Assembly: GCF_003481985.1 (NCBI RefSeq)
Contig: NZ_QUMD01000014.1
Location: forward strand, 1-64,000
Reading direction: 5' to 3'
DNA length: 64,000 nt
Source of the DNA: Clostridium sp. OF09-36
GTDB lineage: Bacteria; Bacillota; Clostridia; Lachnospirales; Lachnospiraceae
Every line of letters starts with the position of its first letter. The first letter of the stretch is position 1. The position numbers and the translations under genes are program-made. The notes under the pieces were generated by a model, which was not told where the DNA came from, made no database searches, and worked only from the letters and a program-made list of their open reading frames with translations. Below, in pieces: positions 18,240 to 25,488 of this stretch.

Positions 18240-18310
18240 ATTGACCTCCATTCATTTTGCTTTGCTGATATGGTCATATTCTATTTTCAATGTACGCTAT
18301 ATCTTCAAAA

Positions 18311-18330
18311 TATTACACTCGTAAGATTTT
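18311..18330 (-). promoter_or_regulatory. BlaI operator/promoter proximal to the PBP gene
   Basis: On the minus strand the operator AAATCTTACGAGTGTAATAT fills the space between TTTACT (-35-like) and TAATAT (-10-like), 17 bases apart. The site begins about 70 bases before the PBP start codon. Binding of BlaI would cover the promoter core. Confidence 0.75.
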
Positions 18331-18386
18331 GAAGTAAAAAAATTTCTCTTTGCTGGGTATATCGTACTATGCATTCCTCCTTCCTT

Positions 18387-18406
18387 TTATTACATGCGTA
18401 AGATTT
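18387..18406 (-). promoter_or_regulatory. BlaI operator, middle copy of the PBP leader
   Basis: The minus strand reads AAATCTTACGCATGTAATAA, the same operator. The possible -35 (TTTGTT) is poor, so this copy may serve repression more than initiation. A GGAAGGAGG stretch and a 25-codon reading frame follow it, which may be a decayed gene start. Confidence 0.65.
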
Positions 18407-18450
18407 CGCAACAAAAAAATTTCGTCCGCAATCCTACTGCACTTGTGTAA

Positions 18451-18479
18451 ATATTACATCAGTAAGATTTAGAAGTCAA
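18451..18479 (-). promoter_or_regulatory. BlaI-controlled promoter of the PBP operon, distal copy
   Basis: On the minus strand TTGACT (18474-18479) and TAATAT (18451-18456) are exactly 17 bases apart, and the operator AAATCTTACTGATGTAATAT fills the spacer. This is the strongest promoter in the leader and would give a transcript with a leader of about 200 bases ahead of the PBP. Confidence 0.8.
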
Positions 18480-18496
18480 GTTATCTTTATATAAAA

Positions 18497-18556
18497 AGGC
18501 TTCTGCCAGGAAGTATCATACATTTTCACAAAAGTGATACCTTTTAGCAAAAGCCT
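18497..18556. repeat. Long imperfect inverted repeat
   Basis: The arms at 18497-18519 and 18535-18556 pair through AGGCTT/AAGCCT at the base and GTATCA/TGATAC near the loop. It lies between the PBP operon promoter and the transglutaminase-like gene. It could be a weak terminator or the remnant of an insertion element end. Confidence 0.55.
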
Positions 18557-18801
18557 ATTATTCAGCAGAGTTTCAAAACACCCCACTGCTGCGATATTCA
18601 AATGGTTCATTCATAAGGCTACAAAACACATATCCATTTTCGTTCCTTAATATCCCACAAACCGCAGAAAATCAAGGTTTCTTTGAAAGCAGACATACGG
18701 TTTCAATATTCCCCTGAACATTTATTTTATACTGCATAGCGAAAGTATGCAATAGGTTTTCAAAGTGGGGTAATGGTTTTATCCCCATAAAAAGTGGTTG
18801 A
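18557..18801. other. Non-coding stretch with small hairpins
   Basis: I see no gene here. It holds a short hairpin around ACTGCATA/TATGCAAT near 18731 and a hairpin TGGGGTAATGG...TATCCCCA at 18766-18787, just downstream of the stop codon of the transglutaminase-like gene, where it may act as its terminator. Confidence 0.5.
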
Positions 18802-19263
18802 CTAAATGTATTTTAGAATTTTTCTATATAAATCCCACAGCCTCGGTCCACAAAAACCACCCAAAGCACTCAATCCACGATGCTCATGAACATCTCTATC
18901 TTCAACCTCAAAGAGCCTATGGAAATCATCTCCCTCACCTACATAAACTGATTTGTCATAATTAAGAAAAGTAGACTTGCCACTAAATTGGTCACCTGTG
19001 ATATCTATAATAATATATTTGTCTACCATCAGCCATGCATGAGATTGTCCGTTTCCATCCGGTTTACCCCAATATGTTCCACAGACATAATCTGTTTTGA
19101 TACCTTTATCCAATAAATACTGAGCTAACAAATCACTCGTATCTCCGCAGCAAGCACGTGGAAATCTGCGATATATGCTGTCGTTATCAAACTCCCCTGC
19201 TTCCAAAGCCAAGTCAATCGCTCTTCGAAATTGGGTTGCGAACTGTTCAATTTCCTTCATCAT
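18802..19263 (-). CDS. Transglutaminase-like (Cys-His-Asp) protein
   Basis: About 153 residues from the ATG at 19263 (or the next codon at 19260) behind AAAGGAG. The order of residues fits a transglutaminase-like cysteine-peptidase fold: cysteine in PRACCGDTSDLLAQYLLDKG, histidine in GQSHAWLMVDKY and aspartate in IIIDITGDQF. No signal peptide, so cytoplasmic. It lies between the bla cluster and the left end of the mobilizable element on the minus strand; I cannot tell to which it belongs. Substrate unknown. Confidence 0.6.
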   Translation of the reverse strand: MMKEIEQFATQFRRAIDLALEAGEFDNDSIYRRFPRACCGDTSDLLAQYLLDKGIKTDYVCGTYWGKPDGNGQSHAWLMVDKYIIIDITGDQFSGKSTFLNYDKSVYVGEGDDFHRLFEVEDRDVHEHRGLSALGGFCGPRLWDLYRKILKYI

Positions 19264-19430
19264 ACGCTCCTTTAACAAAACCGCTTTTGCGAAAAAGTAT
19301 TCTTTCGCCAAAATGTATATCTCCCGTTCTCCAAAGCCTATCCCCTGGGGTAAACCTCCTGATATATCATCACTCTGCGGAAACAGAAACACACATCTAT
19401 TTTATTCCCAAAATGGCGAAATCCTTTGAT

Positions 19431-21116
19431 TTATTGGGCTTTTCTTGACAGAAGGCAGACTGTTTCGACTGTTGTTTCAGTTTCCAAGGGAAGTTCTTTC
19501 ACTTCCTCGCCATCAACAGGCACAGGGAAGTTGAATACAATCTTCTTTATCCAGCTTCCGTCTTTTCTCTTTTCCGGGAACATCTCAATTCGCTCAATAA
19601 AGGCTTTCATAAACTCTTTCTGTTCTGCTTCCGTTGCGGAATGGTAGACTTCATCAAATGCCAGTAAGAGCCGATAAATGTTATCGCCGGAGATTTTCTC
19701 CTGCTGGATGCTGCGTATCTGACTTTGCAATTCGCCAATCTGAACTTCGATTTCTTCTATCGTATCATACTGTTCATCATATCGGCGCTGCAAATCCAAA
19801 ATTTTTCTGTCATAGTGGGCATCGTTGATGTCCAAAGTATCCATCTGACGCTCCAAGCGGCTTTTCGTTCCAAAGGCTTGCTTTAGCTGTCCTTGCAGAA
19901 CGGCGATCTGCTTTTCCATATCCTCTGTATCAACCGCCGTTCCAATTTTCGCTTGAATTGCTTCTATAAATCGGGGATTGCTGACCATAGCGGAGATGAC
20001 CTTCGCCACAAATTTGTTGATTTCCGTCTGCTCGATATTCAGCCGGAAGCTGCACTCATGTCCCGTCGGCGTAACCGTATTTTTGCAGTAGTAATAATAC
20101 CGTGTTTTCTTGTCCTTGCTATGAGCCTTGGCAATATTGCCGTACATACTCTTTCCGCAACACGGGCATTTCAAAATACCGGATAGGATGTGTGCGTGGT
20201 CTGGATTGTTGACCTTTTCCCGCTTAAAGGAATTGATCTTGCGCTTTTCCTGTGCCAGATACCAATCTTCTTCGGAAATGATGGCTTCATGCTGACCATC
20301 GTAAACAGGGAACTCCGACTGCTCGACCACGTGCATCTCATTTCTTGTACCTTGCCTCTTTTCGGTTCTCCGTCTGCCATAAGCAATTTTACCCATATAA
20401 ACGGGATTATCCAGTACGTCCTGCACGAAGTTCCTTGAAAATCCGGGGATGGTGTTATTTTGCCGCAGCTTCTTCACAAACCCGTTGCGGTTGAGATATT
20501 TAGCAACTCCGGCAACGCCCTCATTGGTATGGATGTAGCGGTCATAAATAACACGGATTACTTCCACTTCATCCTCCGCAATGACAAGGTTTCCGCTTTC
20601 CAATTTGTATCCATAGGGAGCGAAACCGCCGTTCCATTTGCCCTCACGAGCCTTTTGCTCCCGTCCTGCCATTGTCTGTGTGCGGATATTCTCTCGCTCG
20701 ATTTCCGCCACCGCAGACAGCACGGAAATCATAAGCTTTCCGGCATCCTTGGAGCTGTCAATGCCATCCTCCACGCAAATCAGGTTGACACCAAAATCCT
20801 GCATGAGCTGCAAAGAGTTCAGAACATCGGCTGCATTTCTGCCAAATCTGGAGAGCTTAAAGACAAGCACATAGGAAACGCCGTCTTTGCAGTCCTGGAT
20901 GTCGTTCAGCATCCGTTGAAACTCCTGCCTCCCTTGGATGTTCTTGCCGGAAAATCCTTCGTCAGAATACTCCCCGGCAACGACCATATCCTCGTATGCC
21001 GCATACTTCCGCAACTTGTCCCGCTGGGCATCCAAGCTGTATCCGTCTACCTGCATGGAGGTGGACACTCTCGTATATAGATAACATTTAAGTTGCTTCT
21101 TTTTCAGAATCGCCAC
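19431..21116 (-). CDS. Large serine recombinase of the mobilizable element
   Basis: A 561-residue recombinase with the catalytic motif YTRVSTSMQVDGYSL, the resolvase signature LSRFGRNAADVLN, a recombinase domain (VLDNPVYMGKIAYGRR), a zinc ribbon (CPCCGKS...C...C) and a long coiled-coil C-terminus. This is the TnpX/TndX type that moves elements without a separate transposase. Its start is unusual: GTG at 21116 overlaps the AGGAGG itself, and initiation a few codons later is possible. It marks the left end of the element that carries the MobV and replication genes. It overlaps the HTH gene upstream by 29 bases. Confidence 0.92.
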   Translation of the reverse strand: MAILKKKQLKCYLYTRVSTSMQVDGYSLDAQRDKLRKYAAYEDMVVAGEYSDEGFSGKNIQGRQEFQRMLNDIQDCKDGVSYVLVFKLSRFGRNAADVLNSLQLMQDFGVNLICVEDGIDSSKDAGKLMISVLSAVAEIERENIRTQTMAGREQKAREGKWNGGFAPYGYKLESGNLVIAEDEVEVIRVIYDRYIHTNEGVAGVAKYLNRNGFVKKLRQNNTIPGFSRNFVQDVLDNPVYMGKIAYGRRRTEKRQGTRNEMHVVEQSEFPVYDGQHEAIISEEDWYLAQEKRKINSFKREKVNNPDHAHILSGILKCPCCGKSMYGNIAKAHSKDKKTRYYYYCKNTVTPTGHECSFRLNIEQTEINKFVAKVISAMVSNPRFIEAIQAKIGTAVDTEDMEKQIAVLQGQLKQAFGTKSRLERQMDTLDINDAHYDRKILDLQRRYDEQYDTIEEIEVQIGELQSQIRSIQQEKISGDNIYRLLLAFDEVYHSATEAEQKEFMKAFIERIEMFPEKRKDGSWIKKIVFNFPVPVDGEEVKELPLETETTVETVCLLSRKAQ

Positions 21117-21318
21117 CTCCTTCGCTCATTTCTTTTACCATCAATCCCTCGTTGCGGATATAATACTCCAAAAGTCTAAGCACATAATCCGGTGCATGGC
21201 GGTTGTCCAATTCCCACTCGGTCATAGTCCGGTAAGGAATATGGACGAGCTTGCAAAAATCTTTCCGGTTCAGTCCTGTGCTTTCACGCAACTTAATAAT
21301 TCTGTTTTTACAATCCAT
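21088..21318 (-). CDS. Small helix-turn-helix regulator
   Basis: About 76 residues from the ATG at 21318. The core reads RIIKLRESTGLNRKDFCKLVHIPYRTMTEWELDNRHAPDYVLRLLEYYI, a Cro/CI-like HTH often found in front of element recombinases. It overlaps the recombinase start by 29 bases and is preceded by a perfect 13-base inverted repeat that is a likely operator. It probably controls excision by regulating the recombinase. Confidence 0.75.
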   Translation of the reverse strand: MDCKNRIIKLRESTGLNRKDFCKLVHIPYRTMTEWELDNRHAPDYVLRLLEYYIRNEGLMVKEMSEGGGDSEKEAT

Positions 21319-21345
21319 TCGTCTTTTCTCCCAAAAAGCAAAAAT

Positions 21346-21394
21346 ACACGTTGCGTACATATTATAGCATAGCCGCAACAAGTACGCAACGTGT
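21346..21394. promoter_or_regulatory. Perfect 13-bp inverted repeat, likely operator
   Basis: ACACGTTGCGTAC (21346-21358) and its exact reverse complement (21382-21394) are separated by 23 bases. They lie immediately upstream of the HTH regulator start and downstream of the 61-residue gene. The spacing suits two repressor dimers around a promoter. Confidence 0.75.
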
Positions 21395-21407
21395 AAATTG
21401 TAAATTT

Positions 21408-21593
21408 TTACGCAGCCTTATCCGTCAAAGGCTGCGCTTGCTTATCATCCTTGGAACACTCCACCGTTTGCGGTGTATCCTGCTCTAATTTATCCAAAAC
21501 CTGATGCCCGTACTTCTGGAGCATCTGGCTCATAACATCCACACAGCGGTCAAATGCCGCATTATATTTCGCTTCCTCATAATATTTCTTCAA
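21408..21593 (-). CDS. Small protein of mobile elements
   Basis: A 61-residue cytoplasmic protein with a helical N-terminus (KYNAAFDRCVDVMSQMLQKYGHQVLDKLEQ). The pattern ending in KYGxxVL resembles the 53-residue protein encoded upstream of the second large recombinase (33785-33946), so both elements carry a similar small gene. Lies 15 bases downstream of the relaxase gene. Function unknown. Confidence 0.6.
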   Translation of the reverse strand: MKKYYEEAKYNAAFDRCVDVMSQMLQKYGHQVLDKLEQDTPQTVECSKDDKQAQPLTDKAA

Positions 21594-21608
21594 TAGGCGA
21601 TTCCTCCA

Positions 21609-22898
21609 TCAAAGTTCCATATCCTGTCCACGCTTCCGGTCAGGGTGTTTGTGTTCCTGCGTTTCCTTTCCTCTGATGAGGATAGAATTGATAAAAGCCC
21701 GAACCCTTTCGGATGCAATTTCCAGTGCATCCAGAAAAGGCTGGGCTTTCTGTTTCAGTTCCATATATTTTTCGTTTACTGCTTCATACCGCTGTTTCCA
21801 GATGGAAACCGTCTTTTCAGCGGAAGCCAGTTTCTCCTTCAAGCGCTTGTTGTCAGCATTGGCGATAATGCCGTTGACCGCATAGCGTTTGAGCGTGTCG
21901 CACTCATCCGGTGTCAGCGTGATATTATTTCCGAATGTGGCTTTCTTTCCCATCGTTTCAATCTCCTGCACCGTCAGAGCAACGGTCTTTGCTGTTTTGG
22001 TTTCCTTTTGCAGAGCTTCCAGTTTCTTTTTCTGTTTCTCCGTGGCATCTTTGGCATTCTCCACCCCCCGCTCCGCCTGTGCCACCTGTCCGGTCATAGC
22101 TTCCAAACGCTGCTGTTCAGCCTGAACCTTGAACTGTGTCACTGTCAGATGTTCCTCGGTGCTGCCACGCTCTCCACGCTCCACATCGGTATATCCGGCA
22201 TTTCGCATGAAATGAAAAAAGTCATCCTGCAACACACTGTAGGACGACTTCAAAATCTTTTTTCCGTTTGCGTTGAGCATGGGATTTCCGTTTTCATCAA
22301 GCAACGGCTTGGAGTCCCATTTCTTACTTCGGCTGACCTGTGTAATTGTTTCCTTTACCGTTCCCCGGAGTGCTTCATCCTTACACCGCTTCGACCAAAG
22401 AATCTGCTTTTCCACCACCGGGATATAAACCACATGAAGGTGATAGTGGTACACATCCTCGCCAAGAGCTTCGGACATTGCCCGGTTGCGCTCATCGGCG
22501 TGCATCACAGCGGAGAGGATATACTGCTCACCACCCACGATCTCCACAGCGGCTTTATAGGCATCGGTATAAAACTGTTTCGCAAATTCATAGCCGCCGT
22601 GGTTGTAGAAATAGGCGGAGTTCACATCAAACACCAACTCGCCGTATTTCACAGCATCCGGTTTCAGACCTCTTGTGGAGATCACATTATCATGCTCCAT
22701 CTGCTCAAACATTTTCACATAATCATCCGTGGGTGCTTTGAAATGAACGTTCAGAGAAGTGCGCTCCGGCACGATGTCCTGATTGCTGTAGCTGTCCTTT
22801 TCACGCTCATTGTGTTCCTGTACCTTCGCCACATCCGCAGGCGTTTTCAAGTCCTGATTTCTGGCTATGGTACGGTCTATTCCATCATTTCTTGCCAT
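21609..22898 (-). CDS. MobV family relaxase (plasmid recombination enzyme)
   Basis: A 429-residue relaxase of the Pre/Mob (MobV) family. It nicks one strand at oriT and pilots it to a recipient using another element's mating channel. The histidine-rich metal-binding motif YHYHLHVVYIPV is present together with the upstream ISTRGLKPDAVKYGELVFDV region; the C-terminal half is a coiled coil (VENAKDATEKQKKKLEAL). The start at 22898 follows a reasonable purine-rich site. The region directly upstream has the inverted repeats expected of oriT. Presence of MobV without transfer channel genes indicates a mobilizable, not self-transmissible, element. Confidence 0.88.
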   Translation of the reverse strand: MARNDGIDRTIARNQDLKTPADVAKVQEHNEREKDSYSNQDIVPERTSLNVHFKAPTDDYVKMFEQMEHDNVISTRGLKPDAVKYGELVFDVNSAYFYNHGGYEFAKQFYTDAYKAAVEIVGGEQYILSAVMHADERNRAMSEALGEDVYHYHLHVVYIPVVEKQILWSKRCKDEALRGTVKETITQVSRSKKWDSKPLLDENGNPMLNANGKKILKSSYSVLQDDFFHFMRNAGYTDVERGERGSTEEHLTVTQFKVQAEQQRLEAMTGQVAQAERGVENAKDATEKQKKKLEALQKETKTAKTVALTVQEIETMGKKATFGNNITLTPDECDTLKRYAVNGIIANADNKRLKEKLASAEKTVSIWKQRYEAVNEKYMELKQKAQPFLDALEIASERVRAFINSILIRGKETQEHKHPDRKRGQDMEL

Positions 22899-23278
22899 TG
22901 AATTTTTGTCCTTTCTTTGAGATTTGCAGACAGTGGGGAGCTACGGAGAGGCACTTTTTCAAAGTGTAATAACCCACTATGACACTTTCATCCATACTGG
23001 CTGCAAAGTGCCGTGGGCTCTCCGAGGGCTCTCCCGAGGGGGAATGCGGTCACTGCGGTGACCTCTGCTGACCAAGGCGAAAATGTCTGCGCCTTTTCCC
23101 ATGGTCAGCCCGTCTGCATGAAGCTGTTCTGTGTCAACTTCCTCTTGCAGCCGGTGTCCACAGACACTTTTTCAAAAGCCTGTGGACATAGAAACAGCCC
23201 GAACGAGAGGATGTGTGCTGTTTCTATAACAAGCGTTTTACGCTCTTTTGCTGCGTACATACATACCAGCAATGGGAT
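22899..23278. other. Intergenic region with candidate oriT
   Basis: About 380 bases without a gene upstream of the MobV relaxase. Four half-sites cluster at 22951-23012: GCACTTT, AAAGTG, CACTTT and AAAGTGCC, alternating in direction so that several hairpins can form. A perfect inverted repeat GGTCAC/GTGACC follows at 23048-23063. MobV elements usually keep oriT just upstream of the mob gene, so the nick site is likely within 22951-23063. The right half (to 23278) holds no feature I can name. Confidence 0.5.
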
Positions 23279-24670
23279 TTACTCGACCTGCCGCCATTCC
23301 TCCGGAATGTCCTCCGGTACGTACGTACACGGCGAATCTCCGTAAAACCCATTTATATGAGGTCGTGCAATGGCTTCCACTCCCATGAATCCCCACACCC
23401 GCCGTCCGGCTGAGTTGGTGATGTTGTTGCAATGCTCCAGATTGAATTTCTTGGCATTGGCAATCATGGCGTCGCTGAAGCTGCGGACTTTCAGCGGAGC
23501 AAGAGAATTTTCCTCGCACCACATCCGATAGATTTCATAGAAATCCTTGGAGCTGATGGACGCATCCGCTTTACGCCGGATGTATCCCTCGGAATCCATG
23601 AAATCAAAGATATTGTTGTTGTCACGTTTGACCGCTTCCCGGTTTTCCCGGATACGGTCACTCTCCGTAAACTTAAAGTTGTTGGCAACAAGCCGCTGCA
23701 AGCCTTCAAATGCCCACAGGAAGATACCCTCGGATTCGGCTTTCATCTTCTCCGCAAGGTCGGGATCGTCAGCTCTGTCCACTGGCTTTTCCTTGGTGGT
23801 CAGCACAAGCTGTCTGCGGTAAAAACCATCGCTGCGATCATAAAGAGCTTGCAAATCGCCGTTGCTGAACGCAAGCAGCCGGGCGAACATCCAGCCCTGA
23901 TAACTCTGCTTGCCTTTGCGTTCCAAATCCATCTTGCCCTGTGCTGTCACGATGGATTTTACATAGTTGGTCTGGCGCAGAGCTTCCATCCGCATATCAT
24001 CATCCACGCACAGCAGGATGTGTTCCAGATCAGCACGGGCGAAGCGGTTTTCAGAAATCTTGCCGATGCTGCCGTCTTTCATATTCGTGCCAAAGATAGC
24101 CGAAAGCACAGCTCCGATTTGGGATTTGCCCTCGCCGCCATTGCCCTTAATCACCATCATACGCTGTCCCTTGTTGGAGGGAATCAGGCAGTAGCCGATG
24201 AACTCCTGCAAGGTGGGAATGTCCTCCGCATGGAGCAGTCCGTCCAGAAAGTTCAGCCAGATCACCGGCGCAGTAGCATCGGGATTGTAGGCAACCGGCA
24301 GACGGCTTCGCACGATAGTCGGCCTGCCCTTGGTAAATGTGCCGTCCAGCAGCACCGTACCGTTGGACACATGGATGCGATCCTGCTCCGGTGGAAAGTC
24401 AGGCACTTGCGCTTCCAGTTTCAGCACTTCCAGAATGTTGGTGATCTTCCGGGGGATGTTGTTCACGGCACAGAATTTCAGCTTGTCGTAAATCTCCCCA
24501 CGCAGAGGAAGATCGTCCGTCACTCGACCATCGGGCGTGAAAAAAGCTCCGTTTGCGAAGATGATCCTGCGCTCTTGCAGAAATTCTTCACAAAACAGAG
24601 CTTCGTTGATGTTCTGCCCGTCAAACCACATGGGCAAGTTCATATCAGGCGTTTTCCGGTTCTTCGCCAT
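23279..24670 (-). CDS. Phage/plasmid primase-helicase (P4/D5 family)
   Basis: About 463 residues from the ATG at 24670 behind AGGAGG. Contains the Walker A motif of superfamily 3 helicases, KGNGGEGKSQIGAVL, the Walker B-like HILLCVDDDM, and the N-terminal D5-type region (IHVSNGTVLLDG). These proteins unwind DNA at the element's own origin. The gene overlaps the end of the CHC2 primase gene by 26 bases, so the two proteins are made together and probably replicate the excised element before transfer. Confidence 0.85.
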   Translation of the reverse strand: MAKNRKTPDMNLPMWFDGQNINEALFCEEFLQERRIIFANGAFFTPDGRVTDDLPLRGEIYDKLKFCAVNNIPRKITNILEVLKLEAQVPDFPPEQDRIHVSNGTVLLDGTFTKGRPTIVRSRLPVAYNPDATAPVIWLNFLDGLLHAEDIPTLQEFIGYCLIPSNKGQRMMVIKGNGGEGKSQIGAVLSAIFGTNMKDGSIGKISENRFARADLEHILLCVDDDMRMEALRQTNYVKSIVTAQGKMDLERKGKQSYQGWMFARLLAFSNGDLQALYDRSDGFYRRQLVLTTKEKPVDRADDPDLAEKMKAESEGIFLWAFEGLQRLVANNFKFTESDRIRENREAVKRDNNNIFDFMDSEGYIRRKADASISSKDFYEIYRMWCEENSLAPLKVRSFSDAMIANAKKFNLEHCNNITNSAGRRVWGFMGVEAIARPHINGFYGDSPCTYVPEDIPEEWRQVE

Positions 24671-25265
24671 GGTGCGCCACCTCCTTTTTCTTTCGTGCGG
24701 TATACTCTTGCAGAAAAGCAATTTTGCCGTCCAGCATCAGCTTGTCCACCAATGCCACCCGTTCTTCCAGATCACCCACCGTCAGCACATCTGCCATATA
24801 TTCGATATGGCAGTGCATCTGGCAGGCTTCCACAAAACGGTCATCCAGAGCATCTTCCGGTGTCTTGGGAGCATAGCGCACTTTCCAATCTTCCAACAGA
24901 TGCAAATAATCCGTCAGCACCCGGAAGCACAGCATTTCATCCTCCCGGAACTGACGGATATAGGGACGCTTCGGCTTGACCATAGCTGCGGCAGTGGGCG
25001 ATTTCGGGTCAAGCCCGAAGTCCAAAGCCAGCTTTTGCGCTGCTTCATAACTGCTCAGATTGAACAGCCTTGCCACAAGGTCGATCACATCCCCTTTGGC
25101 TCCGCAGCCGAAGCAGAAAAAATAGTCCTCATTCAGCTTCAAGCTCGGATGCCTGTCGTTGTGGAACGGGCAGCAAGCCATGCCGTTGTGGCTCACTTTC
25201 AGCCCGTAGTGTTCGGCGGCTTGCTTGACGCTGATTGCCGCCTTGATGGTTTCATAGATTGTCAT
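24645..25265 (-). CDS. CHC2 zinc-finger primase-like protein
   Basis: About 206 residues from the ATG at 25265 with GGAGGG upstream. The N-terminal zinc finger of DnaG-type primases is clear: CPFHNDRHPSLKL...FFCFGCGAKGDVIDLV (C, H, C, C ligands). The toprim domain of full-length DnaG is absent, so this is a short DNA-binding primase partner. It precedes and overlaps the SF3 helicase gene. Expected to load at the origin, possibly at the direct repeats just upstream. Confidence 0.82.
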   Translation of the reverse strand: MTIYETIKAAISVKQAAEHYGLKVSHNGMACCPFHNDRHPSLKLNEDYFFCFGCGAKGDVIDLVARLFNLSSYEAAQKLALDFGLDPKSPTAAAMVKPKRPYIRQFREDEMLCFRVLTDYLHLLEDWKVRYAPKTPEDALDDRFVEACQMHCHIEYMADVLTVGDLEERVALVDKLMLDGKIAFLQEYTARKKKEVAHHGEEPENA

Positions 25266-25358
25266 AGAAAACCCTCCGTTCATAATATTCTGGAAAGCAC
25301 GAAGCAGCCGCCGTGATTGGCAGGTGCTTCGCTCCTTCTATTATGGTTATGACGGATT

Positions 25359-25476
25359 TTTCAAAAAACAGGGTAATCGGAGGACAACCCCGTTTCAAAA
25401 AACAGGACAACTTTTCAGAGAATATGGATTTCTTTACATTTGCATGATACAATCAAGAAAGTAGAAAAACAGGACA
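25359..25476. repeat. Iteron-like direct repeats between replication genes
   Basis: TTTCAAAAAACAGG occurs twice (25359-25372 and 25393-25406, period 34), and a third partial copy AGAAAAACAGGACA lies at 25463-25476. The repeats sit in the divergent region between the primase genes and the DUF6076-like gene, a typical place for a replication origin or operator. Confidence 0.55.
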
Positions 25477-25488
25477 GGAGGGGCAAGC

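Noticed and set aside
18297..18374. A 25-codon leader reading frame in the PBP leader following GGAAGGAGGA
   Set aside because: The ribosome site is only one base from the ATG and the sequence contains an operator, so codon constraint is not evident. More likely a decayed gene start.
21645..22901. A 418-residue plus-strand frame opposite the relaxase gene
   Set aside because: It mirrors the MobV gene; the minus-strand product has a clear family and ribosome site.
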